Positions 51,639-60,284 of a stretch of DNA of 60,284 nucleotides are shown here, piece by piece. The DNA comes from Flavobacterium geliluteum (GTDB lineage Bacteria; Bacteroidota; Bacteroidia; Flavobacteriales; Flavobacteriaceae), in NCBI RefSeq assembly GCF_017948595.1, contig NZ_JAGFBV010000028.1, positions 1 to 60,284 on the forward strand, written 5' to 3'. Both the position numbers and the translations under genes were made by a program. Under the pieces are notes generated by a model, which was not told the origin of the DNA, made no database searches, and saw nothing but the letters and a program-made list of their open reading frames with translations. Numbering within the stretch: the stretch's first letter is position 1; each line of letters starts with the position of its first letter.

Positions 51639-52835
51639 TTATTTTTTGTTATAAACTAAAAGTGCTTCTTTTAAAACATTTACGGCGCTTATTAGATCTT
51701 TTTTATTCAAAACATACGCAATTCTCACTTGGTTGAGGCCCATTCCGGGGGTAGAATAAAACCCCGCAGCAGGAGCGACCATGACGGTTTCGCCATTCAA
51801 ATTGTAACTTTCTAAAAGCCATTGTGCAAAATCATCGGCGTTTTTTATGGGTAGTTCTGCTATGCAGTAAAAAGCACCTTTTGGTTTGGTTACAACGACA
51901 CCTTCAATTTTATTTAATTCGGTTATGAGCGTGTCGCGACGGCTTTTGTATTCAGCTATTACTTCATCAAAATAACTCTGCGGAGTGTCTATTGCAGCTT
52001 CGCAGGCTATTTGCTCAATAGTTGGCGGACTCAAACGAGCTTGAGCAAATTTCATTACGGTTGCCAAAACGTCTTTGTTTTTGGTCACCAAACAACCAAT
52101 TCTGGCGCCACACATACTGTAACGTTTTGAAACCGAATCGACCATAATTACATTTTGTTGAACATCGTCGAGATTCATTACAGAAAAATGTACATCGTCT
52201 CCATCGTACAAAAATTCACGATATACTTCATCTGCGATCAGGTACAAATCGTACTTTTTGATCAAACTGGCCAATTGCTTTATTTCTGCTTCTGAGTATA
52301 AATAACCCGTTGGATTCCCTGGATTGCAAATTAAAATAGCTTTGGTTTTGGGTGTGATTAATTTTTCGACAATATCAATACTTGGCAAAGCAAAACCAGA
52401 CTCGATGGTCGAAATCACAGGAATTACCGTTGCGCTGGTCGAAGAGGCAAAAGCATGATAATTGGCGTAAAAAGGCTCGGGAATGATAATTTCGTCTCCC
52501 GGATCTGTAATAGTGGCCAAGGCAAACAATAAGGCTTCTGAGCCACCAGTAGTAATGATGATGTCTTCTGAGTTAACATTTACGTTTTGACGTTGGTAAA
52601 ACGTAGCTAATTTGTTTCTATAACTTTCATATCCGGCAGACGGACTGTATTCTATAAGACTTAAATCAATGTTTTTTATCGCCTCCATGGCCACTTCCGG
52701 AGTTTTGATATCGGGTTGACCAATGTTTAAATGATACACTTTATGTCCTTTTTGTTTTGCAATGTCTGCGTAAGGAGCCAATTTGCGTATCGGTGATTCG
52801 GGCATGTTTCTGCCTTTGCTTGAAATTGTTGGCAT
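51639..52835 (-). CDS. Class I/II pyridoxal-phosphate aminotransferase
   Basis: About 398 residues from the ATG at 52835; a frame from 52865 adds ten residues. Fold-type I motifs are present: NIGQPDIKTPEV at the N-terminus, LICNPGNPTGYLYSEAE near 165-181, DEVYREFLYDG near 203, and the PLP Lys in VSKRYSMCGARIG near 235. The sequence is closest in style to aspartate/aromatic aminotransferases of the I-gamma group. The exact amino donor is not readable. It is monocistronic and divergent from the aspartyl protease gene. Confidence 0.88.
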   Translation of the reverse strand: MPTISSKGRNMPESPIRKLAPYADIAKQKGHKVYHLNIGQPDIKTPEVAMEAIKNIDLSLIEYSPSAGYESYRNKLATFYQRQNVNVNSEDIIITTGGSEALLFALATITDPGDEIIIPEPFYANYHAFASSTSATVIPVISTIESGFALPSIDIVEKLITPKTKAILICNPGNPTGYLYSEAEIKQLASLIKKYDLYLIADEVYREFLYDGDDVHFSVMNLDDVQQNVIMVDSVSKRYSMCGARIGCLVTKNKDVLATVMKFAQARLSPPTIEQIACEAAIDTPQSYFDEVIAEYKSRRDTLITELNKIEGVVVTKPKGAFYCIAELPIKNADDFAQWLLESYNLNGETVMVAPAAGFYSTPGMGLNQVRIAYVLNKKDLISAVNVLKEALLVYNKK

Positions 52836-52956
52836 GAGTTTGATTATTGAAATGCAAATTTGCATTTTTTTTTCGAATTTAACGAGAACAATACGTTTAC
52901 TTAGAAAAATGTAACAATTATTAATATTTTTATTAATTTTATCTCAAAAATTGTTA

Positions 52957-54285
52957 ATGAAAAATATATTCGTCTTATTTTTTGGTCTTTTCTTAGTTTT
53001 TCCTTTAAATGCACAAGATAATTTTTTAATAGAAGGTAGCCATAATAAGGTAGTAATACCTATTAAACTTATTAATAATCTCGTTTTTATTCCGATAAAA
53101 GTCAATGGTGTCGAACTCAATTTTTTGCTGGATTCGGGTGTCGAAGAGACTGTTTTATTTAGCATGGAAGAAAAGCAGGAAGTCACTTTTTATAATGTCG
53201 AAAAAATTAAGCTTCGTGGTTTGGGCAGTGAAGATGATATTGAAGGTTTAAAATCAGCTAATAATGTGCTGGAAACGCATGGCTTAAAGTCGAAAAATCA
53301 TTTGGTTTATATTATTTTAGATCAAAATTTTAATTTATCCTCTCATATCGGAATTCCGGTCAATGGCATTATCGGGCATAAGTTTTTTAAGAATAATTTG
53401 GTCGAAATCAATTATCAAAAAAAGAAAGTAGTTGTTTATCTTAATAAGGAAGGAACGAAAAAGAAGCTGGAAAAAAAATTCAAATCGGTACCAATAAACA
53501 TCGAAAAATCTAAACCTTATATTTACAGTTCTGCCATTGTTGATGGTCGTGATGTTCACGCAAAATTACTGATTGATATTGGTAATAGTGATGCTTTTTG
53601 GGTTTTTGACAATAATAAAATAAAACTTCCAAAAAAGAATTTTCCTGACTTTCTAGGAAAAGGATTTAGCGGTGATATCGAGGGACATCGCGCCAAGATT
53701 TCAGAATTTTCAATTGGTGATTTCAAGTTCAAAAATCCAATTGTTTCTTTTCCGGATTCAACTTCGATACGAAATGTAAAAATGGTTACGGATAGAATTG
53801 GTTCTGTAGGAGGAGAAATTTTAAAGCGCTTTACGGTAATTTTTGATTATGAAGATGAAAAGTTATACCTGAAGAAAAACAATAAATTTAATGAACCCTT
53901 TACTTACAATAAAAGCGGAATTACAGTGCAACATAATGGCTTGCAATGGGTTCAGGAAACCGTTCATTTAGAGACGGTACAGGTCGTTTCGTCGATGAAA
54001 GAAGTTCAACAGGGATATGATAAAGATTTTGATAATTTTAAATACAAATTTGTACTAAAACCTGTTTTTGAAATAGTGAATATCAGACCTAATTCAGCAG
54101 CAGAAAAATGTGGTTTAAAAAAAGGAGATATAATTATTAGTATCAATGCGGCAAAGCCTTACAAGTTTACGTTGCAGCAAATTAATAATTTATTAAAATC
54201 AGAAGAGGATATTTGGATTAACCTTGAAGTAGAACGAAATAGTGTTGTTTTAAAATTTCGTTTCAGGTTAGAAGACCAATTATAG
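52957..54285 (+). CDS. Secreted retropepsin-like aspartyl protease with PDZ domain
   Basis: About 442 residues from the ATG at 52957; a TTG two codons earlier is possible. A signal peptide ends LNA-Q near residue 20. Two half-site motifs follow: D59-S-G (FLLDSGVEETVLF) and D207-I-G (LIDIGNSDAFWVF), variants of DTG that suggest an aspartyl-protease fold in one chain, although the second Asp has Ile-Gly rather than Thr/Ser-Gly. The C-terminal 90 residues form a PDZ domain (PNSAAEKCGLKKGDIIISINAAKP). It is probably periplasmic or lipid-associated. Its substrates are unknown. Confidence 0.8.
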   Translation: MKNIFVLFFGLFLVFPLNAQDNFLIEGSHNKVVIPIKLINNLVFIPIKVNGVELNFLLDSGVEETVLFSMEEKQEVTFYNVEKIKLRGLGSEDDIEGLKSANNVLETHGLKSKNHLVYIILDQNFNLSSHIGIPVNGIIGHKFFKNNLVEINYQKKKVVVYLNKEGTKKKLEKKFKSVPINIEKSKPYIYSSAIVDGRDVHAKLLIDIGNSDAFWVFDNNKIKLPKKNFPDFLGKGFSGDIEGHRAKISEFSIGDFKFKNPIVSFPDSTSIRNVKMVTDRIGSVGGEILKRFTVIFDYEDEKLYLKKNNKFNEPFTYNKSGITVQHNGLQWVQETVHLETVQVVSSMKEVQQGYDKDFDNFKYKFVLKPVFEIVNIRPNSAAEKCGLKKGDIIISINAAKPYKFTLQQINNLLKSEEDIWINLEVERNSVVLKFRFRLEDQL

Positions 54286-54434
54286 GTATGATTTTTGTTT
54301 AATCGGCTATTTTTATGATTATCAGTATATTATTTTTTACGGTCATTTTCTTTTTATTAAAATTTAACAAGAAAATTTAGTTTTGCAGTAAATGATAGTA
54401 TTAATTTGTTATTTTTATAAAAAATTAACAATAG

Positions 54435-54484
54435 ATGATCAAAAAATACATTAATTTCTTACATATATCATTTTTTTTGCTTTT
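54435..54484 (+). other. Out-of-frame signal peptide with T8 tract, ahead of the T9SS cargo gene
   Basis: An ATG at 54435 begins a typical signal peptide (MIKKYINFLHISFF), but at the T8 run (54471-54478) the frame departs from that of the large gene. One added T (T9) would restore a continuous signal peptide reading FFFAFLFVFPQNITAQ-C into the mature protein. So the product is off as written. Confidence 0.75.
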
Positions 54485-57061
54485 TTGTTTGTATTTCCTC
54501 AAAATATTACAGCCCAATGTGCGGGAAATGATACAAGCATTACAATTTGTGATATTTCTGATCCTGTTAATAAATCAATCTCTTTGTTTTCTTTATTAGG
54601 AGGAACACCAACTCCGGGAGGAACTTGGACAGATGATTCAGTATCAAGGGGTTTGGATCCTTCAACAGGAGTTCTAAACGGACATGTCATTCGCAGAGGC
54701 GGCACTTTTCAATATACCTATACTGCACCAAGCACTTCAGGCTGCACAGATAATACATCTACCGTTACTATTACTATAGGAGCATATCCGGGAGTTCCGG
54801 CTCCGTATGCAACAGTATGTAATGACAGCGAAGTCTTTAGTCTTTTTACAGCATTTAATAGTACGGTTATGGTGCCTCATTCTAATGGAATTTGGACCAA
54901 TAGTGCGGGTCAGGTGGTTCCATCAGTCATTCCGATTTCTGGAATAAGTGGTGATTTTGAGTTTACTTACACAGTTCCTGTAGTAGCTGCTTGCCCCACA
55001 AACCCAACTTCGATAAAAGTAATTGTGAGTATTTTTAGAGCACCAAAATCAGGAACGACAAATGATTTATTATTGTGCGGAAGCAATGGTTTGTCTGCCT
55101 ATACCAATTATGACCTGAATAATTTAATCAGCGGACAAGATAGTACAGGTCAATGGAGCGGCCCCGGAATAACGTCGGGAACAGATCACAATGTCGACCT
55201 TGAGAGCTTGTATAATGTAAATGGACCCGGGGATTATTCGTATGCCTATACTGCGGTTTCTGTGCCATCTAATAATATTTGCCCTGATAAAACTTCGAGT
55301 TTAACCATTACCATAGAAAAAAGGCTTGATTTTACTGGTGCAAGACTTGTGGTTTCATCAGATATTTGCGAGAATGAAATTTCTACCGCAACCTATTCGG
55401 GAAGAATCACACAGGGAGTTGAGGCGATTCCTAATGGAGAATATAAAGTTACTTTTAATGTCTCCGGACCTAACGGTGGAACACAAACGGTAACTGCAAA
55501 TTTTGTAAATGGCGTAATTAGTTTTCCAATTGCATCCACGTATTTTAGACAAGTCGGAACTTTTACCGTAAATATTATCAATATTGTTGCTACGGCAAGT
55601 AAGGGAGCATGTTTTAACACCATTAATAATCTGGCAGATGATCTAAATGTCTATACTTTACCTTATCTCGATGGCACTGTCATCATACCAACTACTACGT
55701 GCCAAAATAAAAGTTCGTTAGTGCTTCTTTCAAATGCTTCTCGATTGGCAGATGGCAGTTATACTATTGTTTATAATGTAACGGGCGATAATTTTGCACT
55801 GGGACAAACAGCTATTATAAATGTAGTTGGTGGAAATTCTAGTTTTGTAATTCCCGGAAGTCTAAACAGTAATAGTGGAGGATCAATCATAACCATAACC
55901 AATATTACCAACAATACAACTCTCTGTACTAATATAGCCAACATAAAAGGAAATCTGATGATTAATCCTTTACCAAATGCTGCCACCATTAGTATCTTGG
56001 TAAATGACGTTTGTTTTAATGATCCTGTTATTGCAACCGTTTCAGGATTAGGAACGCTGACAAATGTTACATTTTCGTATGTACTTTCGGGGAGTAATTC
56101 CTCAGCATTGGAAACAGTTACATTAGCAGTCGTGAACGGAAAAACTGATTTTATAATTCCTTCCAATTTACTTGTAAACACTGGAGCTACCGTAATTTTA
56201 GGTACAAATTTGATCAATAATATCACCAGTTGCGATGTTAATTTAACCAATGTTTCCGATACGTTTTTAATAAATCCTATTCCGGTAGCGCCAACAGCAA
56301 CGAATCAGGTTTTTTGTAAAGTAGATGGTGCTACGATTGCCAATTTAAGTCCGAGTGGTGTTCAATACAAATGGTATAATTCTGATACATCAACTACAGC
56401 TCTGGCCGATACTTATGTTTTAAAATCTGAGAATTATTATCTAAGAGAAACATCTTTGGCCAATTGTACCTCGCTGGCGACTATGATTACGGTTGTTGTA
56501 AACGACACGCCAGCTCCAGTATTAAATCCAGATGGACAAAATTTTTGCGGTTTGGCAAATCCAAAAATTTCAGATTTATCTAATAATACCAATGTGCCTT
56601 CAACAGTTGTTTGGTATGATGCTCGAAATAACGGAAATTTATTAGCTTCGACCAGTTTACTTACGGACAAAGCAACGTATTACGGAATTGATTTCTCGAC
56701 CATCACAAGTTGTATTTCAGAGAATACGCTCGAGGTTACTGTTTCATTGTTTGATTGTGATACTTCGCAGTACGCCTTTTTTATTCCTGACGGATTTTCA
56801 CCAAACGGTGATAACGTAAACGATACTTTTACGATTCCAGACATTAATTATTTATATCCAGATTATTCCATCGAAATCTTCAACAGGTATGGAAATATAC
56901 TGTTTAAAGGAAATAAAAATAAACCCGACTGGGACGGAAAAAATGATGAAGCCTCAGGTTTTGGTGACGGGATAGTGCCAAACGGCGTCTACTTTTATGT
57001 TGTCAGTTTTAATAAAGACAACAGGCCTCCGCAGCAAGGACGTGTTTATTTAAACCGATAA
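54485..57061 (+). CDS. T9SS type B sorting-domain protein (gliding-motility-associated CTD)
   Basis: An 858-residue frame, opened here at a TTG. The true start is probably 54435, joined by a missing base in the T8 tract. The body is a series of repeated Ig-like or PKD-like beta modules with paired Cys (first near AQCAGNDTSITICDIS, later several DxFLINPIP-type linkers). The C-terminal 85 residues form the type B T9SS signal: FIPDGFSPNGDNVNDTFTIPDINYLYP, then IEIFNRYGNILFKG, with a final NGVYFYVVSF. Proteins of this kind are secreted across the outer membrane by T9SS with a PorP/SprF partner, and one such gene follows directly. It may be an adhesin. Confidence 0.85.
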   Translation: MFVFPQNITAQCAGNDTSITICDISDPVNKSISLFSLLGGTPTPGGTWTDDSVSRGLDPSTGVLNGHVIRRGGTFQYTYTAPSTSGCTDNTSTVTITIGAYPGVPAPYATVCNDSEVFSLFTAFNSTVMVPHSNGIWTNSAGQVVPSVIPISGISGDFEFTYTVPVVAACPTNPTSIKVIVSIFRAPKSGTTNDLLLCGSNGLSAYTNYDLNNLISGQDSTGQWSGPGITSGTDHNVDLESLYNVNGPGDYSYAYTAVSVPSNNICPDKTSSLTITIEKRLDFTGARLVVSSDICENEISTATYSGRITQGVEAIPNGEYKVTFNVSGPNGGTQTVTANFVNGVISFPIASTYFRQVGTFTVNIINIVATASKGACFNTINNLADDLNVYTLPYLDGTVIIPTTTCQNKSSLVLLSNASRLADGSYTIVYNVTGDNFALGQTAIINVVGGNSSFVIPGSLNSNSGGSIITITNITNNTTLCTNIANIKGNLMINPLPNAATISILVNDVCFNDPVIATVSGLGTLTNVTFSYVLSGSNSSALETVTLAVVNGKTDFIIPSNLLVNTGATVILGTNLINNITSCDVNLTNVSDTFLINPIPVAPTATNQVFCKVDGATIANLSPSGVQYKWYNSDTSTTALADTYVLKSENYYLRETSLANCTSLATMITVVVNDTPAPVLNPDGQNFCGLANPKISDLSNNTNVPSTVVWYDARNNGNLLASTSLLTDKATYYGIDFSTITSCISENTLEVTVSLFDCDTSQYAFFIPDGFSPNGDNVNDTFTIPDINYLYPDYSIEIFNRYGNILFKGNKNKPDWDGKNDEASGFGDGIVPNGVYFYVVSFNKDNRPPQQGRVYLNR

Positions 57062-57093
57062 TTCGTTTTTGCCTTATTTAATATAATTTTCAA

Positions 57094-58029
57094 ATGAAAA
57101 AAACACTACTTTTTATAAGTTTCCTCTTTTATATATCCTCAATGTCGGCGCAGCAAGATCCTGAATACACCCATTATATGTACAATATGAGCGTGGTCAA
57201 TCCTGCCTATGCGACCGGTACAGCAGCCATGCTTAACGTTGGCGGTTTGTACAGAACACAATGGGTTGGAGCTGTTGGTGCTCCCAAAACATTTACTTTT
57301 TTCGGGCATACCGCTTTGAGTGATAAAATAGAATTGGGAGCTTCATTAATTTCAGACGATATTGGGGATGGAGCCAAAAAAGAGAATAATTTTTACGCAG
57401 ATTTCGCTTATGTATTAAAATTGGCGGGCAGGCACAAATTTTCATTTGGTATAAAGGCTGGTTTTACCTCTTTGCAAACCAACTTTAATGGTTTCGTTTT
57501 GCAAAGCGGAAATGTAGCTACAGATTTGGCTTTCGCCGAAAATATAAACGTGACCCGACCAAATATTGGGGTAGGAGCCTATTACTTTACAGATACTTAT
57601 TATGTGGGGTTTTCTGTTCCTAATTTATTAAACGGAAAACATATCGAAGAAAAATCAGGAATAAATGCTTACGGAGCAGAAGAAATTCATGGTTTTCTAA
57701 CGGCTGGATATGTTTTTAAAATTAGTGAGGATTTCAAATTAAAACCTGCATTTATGTCCAGATTTGTTGGAGGATCGCCTTTCTCTTTAGATGTAACGGC
57801 AAATGTTTTGTACCGCGACAAATTTGAATTGGGAGCTGCATACCGAATTGATGATGCTATGAGCGTATTGATGAACATTAATATTACGCCATCGCTTAGA
57901 GTTGGTTATGCCTACGATCGCACGCTTTCTAATTTGGGTCAGTTTAATTCCGGAACTCACGAAATTATGTTGCTCTTTAATTTAGATTTATTAGGAAAAG
58001 GCTATGATAAATCACCAAGATTCTTTTAA
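57094..58029 (+). CDS. PorP/SprF family T9SS outer-membrane protein
   Basis: A 311-residue beta-barrel protein with a signal peptide ending MSA-Q. The opening QQDPEYTHYMYNMSVVNPAYATG is the PorP/SprF signature. Later strands (ELGASLISDDIGDGAK, FSFGIKAGFTSLQTN) and the C-terminal barrel end are typical. SprF helps SprB reach the surface in F. johnsoniae; by position this one probably serves the type B cargo at 54485, 32 bp upstream. It precedes the OmpA-like gene with a 1-bp gap to the likely start. Confidence 0.92.
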   Translation: MKKTLLFISFLFYISSMSAQQDPEYTHYMYNMSVVNPAYATGTAAMLNVGGLYRTQWVGAVGAPKTFTFFGHTALSDKIELGASLISDDIGDGAKKENNFYADFAYVLKLAGRHKFSFGIKAGFTSLQTNFNGFVLQSGNVATDLAFAENINVTRPNIGVGAYYFTDTYYVGFSVPNLLNGKHIEEKSGINAYGAEEIHGFLTAGYVFKISEDFKLKPAFMSRFVGGSPFSLDVTANVLYRDKFELGAAYRIDDAMSVLMNINITPSLRVGYAYDRTLSNLGQFNSGTHEIMLLFNLDLLGKGYDKSPRFF

Positions 58030-58030
58030 A

Positions 58031-60202
58031 ATGAAAAATATGAAAAAACTACTCGTTATTATATTCGTATTTTCAATACAGTTTATAAATGCTCAGGATT
58101 ACGATTTGGCAAGAGCCAAGCGTTTTTTTGACAAAACATATTATGCAGAAGCCATTACTTTATATCAAAAACTGGCAGATGAAAAACCGTCTCAGGAAGT
58201 CATAAAAAATCTGGCAGATTCTTATTATTATACCAATAATTTGATAAAAGCACAGCGTTATTACAGACTTTTAATGACGCAATACAATCAGGATTTAGAC
58301 AGAAATTATTATTTCAGATATGCTCAGACCTTAAAAGCAAGCAATAGTTACGATGATGCTAATGTGGCGCTCAGAGAATATTATTCGAAATCAGACCATA
58401 CTGAAGACGTTGCCGTTTTTGAAGAAAATAGAAAAACCTTAGAAAATGTTTCGGCTATTGGTAATCGGTACGAAATAAAAAATCTGGCAATCAATACGCC
58501 AAATTCTGAGTTTGGAGCGGTACAATACAGAGACAGTTTGGTTTTTGCAGCAGTAAAATTGAAACCCGGATTGTTTGATAAAAAGTTCAAATGGATTAAT
58601 GAAACCTATCTGAATCTGGTCAGTATTCCAATAAAAAACAGCAATACCAATGATTCTATTACCTATTATTTTGCAAAAGAATTAAAGACAGGAATGCACG
58701 AATCGAATGCTGTTTTTACAAAAGACGGAAAAACGATGTATTTTACGCGAAATAATTCTAAGAACAGACATAAAGCAAAAAACGATCAAAAAATCTCGAA
58801 TCTTCAAATTTTCAAGACAGAGTTGGTTAATGGTAAATGGACAAATGTAACGTCACTTCCTTTTAATAGCGCTAATTATTCTGTAGAACATCCTGCTTTA
58901 AATGCAGATGAAACCGTTTTGTACTTTGCTTCGGATATGTCAGGAACATTGGGTTCTTTTGATATTTATTCTGTAAATATTAACAAAGGTGCTTTTGATA
59001 CGCCTAAAAATTTAGGCCCCATTATTAATACTGAAAAGAGAGAACAATTTCCTTTTGTTTCTAAAGATAATAAGCTTTATTTTTCCTCAGACGGACATTT
59101 AGGATATGGATCTTTGGATATTTTTGTTGCCGATATTACAGGAAAAGAATATTCAAAACCTGTCAATGTAGGGCTTCCGTTAAATTCAAATTTGGATGAT
59201 TTTTCTTTTACAATTGATTCGGATACAAAAGAAGGTTATTTTGCTTCCAATAGAGAAGGAGGAAAAGGAAGCGATGATATTTATCAATTAAAAGAAATAA
59301 AAGAGCTAGTTGTTGAGGATTGCAAACAGTTTATTGCCGGAATTATTACCGATGTTGATACCAGATTACCTCTGGAAAATGCAACTGTTATTTTGGAAGA
59401 CGCTACTAAAAAGCAATTGAATTTGGTTAGGACAACTGCAGACGGAAAATTTAGTTTTACCGTTCCTTGCGAAGCTTCTTATGTGGTTTTGGCTGCCAAA
59501 GAAAACTACACCAACAATTCTAGGTCTTTGGTTATAGGAACGACCCGAAATGCTGTTAATGATGCTTCGATGGCGCTCAAATCTTTAGAGGTTATCAAAG
59601 AAGAAGAAAAGCAAATTGAAGAAACGAAGAAGAAACTCGAGGAAACTCAGAAGAAAGAAGAAAAACGTATAGAAGAAGAGAAAAAAGAAAAAGAAGTTCT
59701 TGCTGCTATTGCCTTGAAAGAAAAAGAGAAAAAAGCAAAAGCAGATCAAATTGTGGCCGATCAAGCCAAGAAGAAGGAAAAAATCAATCAAATTATTGCC
59801 AACGAAAAAGATGTTGTACGAGATAAGGACAGGTTGATTATCAAAACAAATCCTATTTATTTTGATTACAACATGTGGTACATTCGAAAAGAATCTAAAG
59901 TGGTTTTAGGTCGCGTTGTAGCTCTAATGAAGAAATATCCTGATATGATTATCGAAATAGGTTCGCATACAGATTCAAGAGGAAATGCTAAGTTTAATGA
60001 AGATTTGTCGCAAAAAAGAGCGTCTTCTACCAGAGCTTTTTTAATAGAATCGGGTATAAATGCAAAGAGAATGATTGCTAAAGGTTATGGAGAATCTGTA
60101 CCAATAATAAAATGCAAAACAGATGAGGCTTGCTCAGAAGAAGAACATGAGTTGAACTGGAGTTGCTACATTTACTGGGACATAAATTTTAAGACTGTTT
60201 AA
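58031..60202 (+). CDS. OmpA-domain protein with TPR and PD40-like repeats (PorE-like)
   Basis: About 723 residues from the ATG at 58031; a frame from 58004 overlaps porP and is less likely. Signal peptide (ends INA-Q), then TPR-like helices (about 15-125), WD40/PD40-like propeller blades (for example AVFTKDGKTMYFTRNN, HPALNADETVLYFASDMSG, FSSDGHLGYGSLDIFVAD), then a carboxypeptidase regulatory-like domain (IITDVDTRLPLENATVILED), a Lys/Glu coiled coil and the C-terminal OmpA peptidoglycan-binding domain (EIGSHTDSRGNAKFNEDLSQKRA). Such proteins may anchor T9SS structures to peptidoglycan. It ends the T9SS set. Confidence 0.9.
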   Translation: MKNMKKLLVIIFVFSIQFINAQDYDLARAKRFFDKTYYAEAITLYQKLADEKPSQEVIKNLADSYYYTNNLIKAQRYYRLLMTQYNQDLDRNYYFRYAQTLKASNSYDDANVALREYYSKSDHTEDVAVFEENRKTLENVSAIGNRYEIKNLAINTPNSEFGAVQYRDSLVFAAVKLKPGLFDKKFKWINETYLNLVSIPIKNSNTNDSITYYFAKELKTGMHESNAVFTKDGKTMYFTRNNSKNRHKAKNDQKISNLQIFKTELVNGKWTNVTSLPFNSANYSVEHPALNADETVLYFASDMSGTLGSFDIYSVNINKGAFDTPKNLGPIINTEKREQFPFVSKDNKLYFSSDGHLGYGSLDIFVADITGKEYSKPVNVGLPLNSNLDDFSFTIDSDTKEGYFASNREGGKGSDDIYQLKEIKELVVEDCKQFIAGIITDVDTRLPLENATVILEDATKKQLNLVRTTADGKFSFTVPCEASYVVLAAKENYTNNSRSLVIGTTRNAVNDASMALKSLEVIKEEEKQIEETKKKLEETQKKEEKRIEEEKKEKEVLAAIALKEKEKKAKADQIVADQAKKKEKINQIIANEKDVVRDKDRLIIKTNPIYFDYNMWYIRKESKVVLGRVVALMKKYPDMIIEIGSHTDSRGNAKFNEDLSQKRASSTRAFLIESGINAKRMIAKGYGESVPIIKCKTDEACSEEEHELNWSCYIYWDINFKTV

Positions 60203-60225
60203 ATAAAAATAAATATCTTAGAATT

Positions 60226-60284
60226 ATGAAAAAACGAGTTTACAGTGCTGAGTTTAAATCATCAGCAGTACGATTAAGTTACGA
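60226..60284 (+). CDS. IS3-type transposase orfA, start of gene (cut by window end)
   Basis: Nineteen codons are visible from ATG 60226. The beginning KKRVYSAEFKSSAVRLSY matches the HTH_Tnp_1 start of IS3-family OrfA (K-x-Y-s-x-E-F-K-x-x-A-V). The rest lies beyond the window, so completeness cannot be judged. It begins 23 bp after the OmpA-like stop; no inverted repeat is identifiable in that short gap. Confidence 0.7.
   Translation, partial: MKKRVYSAEFKSSAVRLSY

Noticed and set aside
55771..56250. A 159-codon open frame on the minus strand inside the T9SS cargo gene
   Set aside because: It lies opposite a strongly supported gene and its composition is the mirror of that gene's beta-repeat sequence; no start context or known motif.

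Overview
The window comes from a low-GC member of the Bacteroidota, very probably a Flavobacterium. The evidence is AT-rich sequence, -7 promoter boxes of the TAnnTTTG type, type IX secretion (T9SS) proteins with a gliding-motility C-terminal domain, a fused SecDF, DUF4175 and GIN-domain proteins, and a Flavo-1-like RNA. Most of it is chromosomal core. Housekeeping genes include tex, rpiB, rnr, folB, glnS, gltX, qmcA, ybeY, mnmG, gyrB, mdh, secDF, lgt, yidD, cysS and folE. Small variable patches sit between them.

Layout. 0-5 kb: a displaced 3' fragment of tex, a three-gene insert (DUF2089 regulator, Yip1-like membrane protein, secreted alpha/beta hydrolase), then intact tex. 5-9.6 kb: DUF1294, rpiB, then an accessory module of a zincin-like lipoprotein and a small secreted partner, followed by a decayed second copy of the pair. 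9.6-10.2 kb: a non-coding AT-rich stretch with repeated TTATCAACA nonamers. 10.2-14.8 kb: DUF2007, then an rnr-led four-gene operon. 14.8-17.8 kb: a REP-like palindrome, tRNA-Cys with a duplicated 3' end, folB and glnS. 17.8-20.3 kb: a 0.9 kb empty stretch, then small envelope proteins. 20.3-30 kb: qmcA and gltX (minus strand), then DUF4175-ybeY, a cluster of parS centromere sites, mnmG, a sixth parS site and a methyltransferase. 30-40 kb: Skp/OmpH, a Pif1-like helicase, an IS200/IS605 element beside a truncated coiled-coil gene, an asnB-like gene with a degenerate glutaminase site, and an M16 protease. 40-47 kb: gyrB, mdh, secDF, a PagL-like outer-membrane protein and a Flavo-1-like RNA. 47-53 kb (minus strand): folE, an inserted four-helix-bundle gene, cysS, yidD and lgt, plus an aminotransferase. 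53-60.2 kb: an aspartyl protease with a PDZ domain, then a T9SS set (type B cargo, PorP/SprF partner, OmpA/TPR protein). An IS3-type transposase starts at the right edge.

Main points of interest. (1) Six ParB-binding parS palindromes flank mnmG and mark the chromosome's segregation centre; one is written into the ybeY coding end. (2) The lipoprotein/partner pairs, with an orphan C-terminal domain, have the layout of a toxin-immunity or protease-inhibitor cassette array. (3) The AsnB homologue has lost three glutaminase residues. (4) The T9SS cargo has its signal peptide out of frame at a T8 tract, which suggests phase variation or a sequence error. (5) The tex duplication looks like an allelic exchange or insertion scar. 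No CRISPR array, rRNA or prophage was seen. Bases 1-166 hold nothing recognisable.
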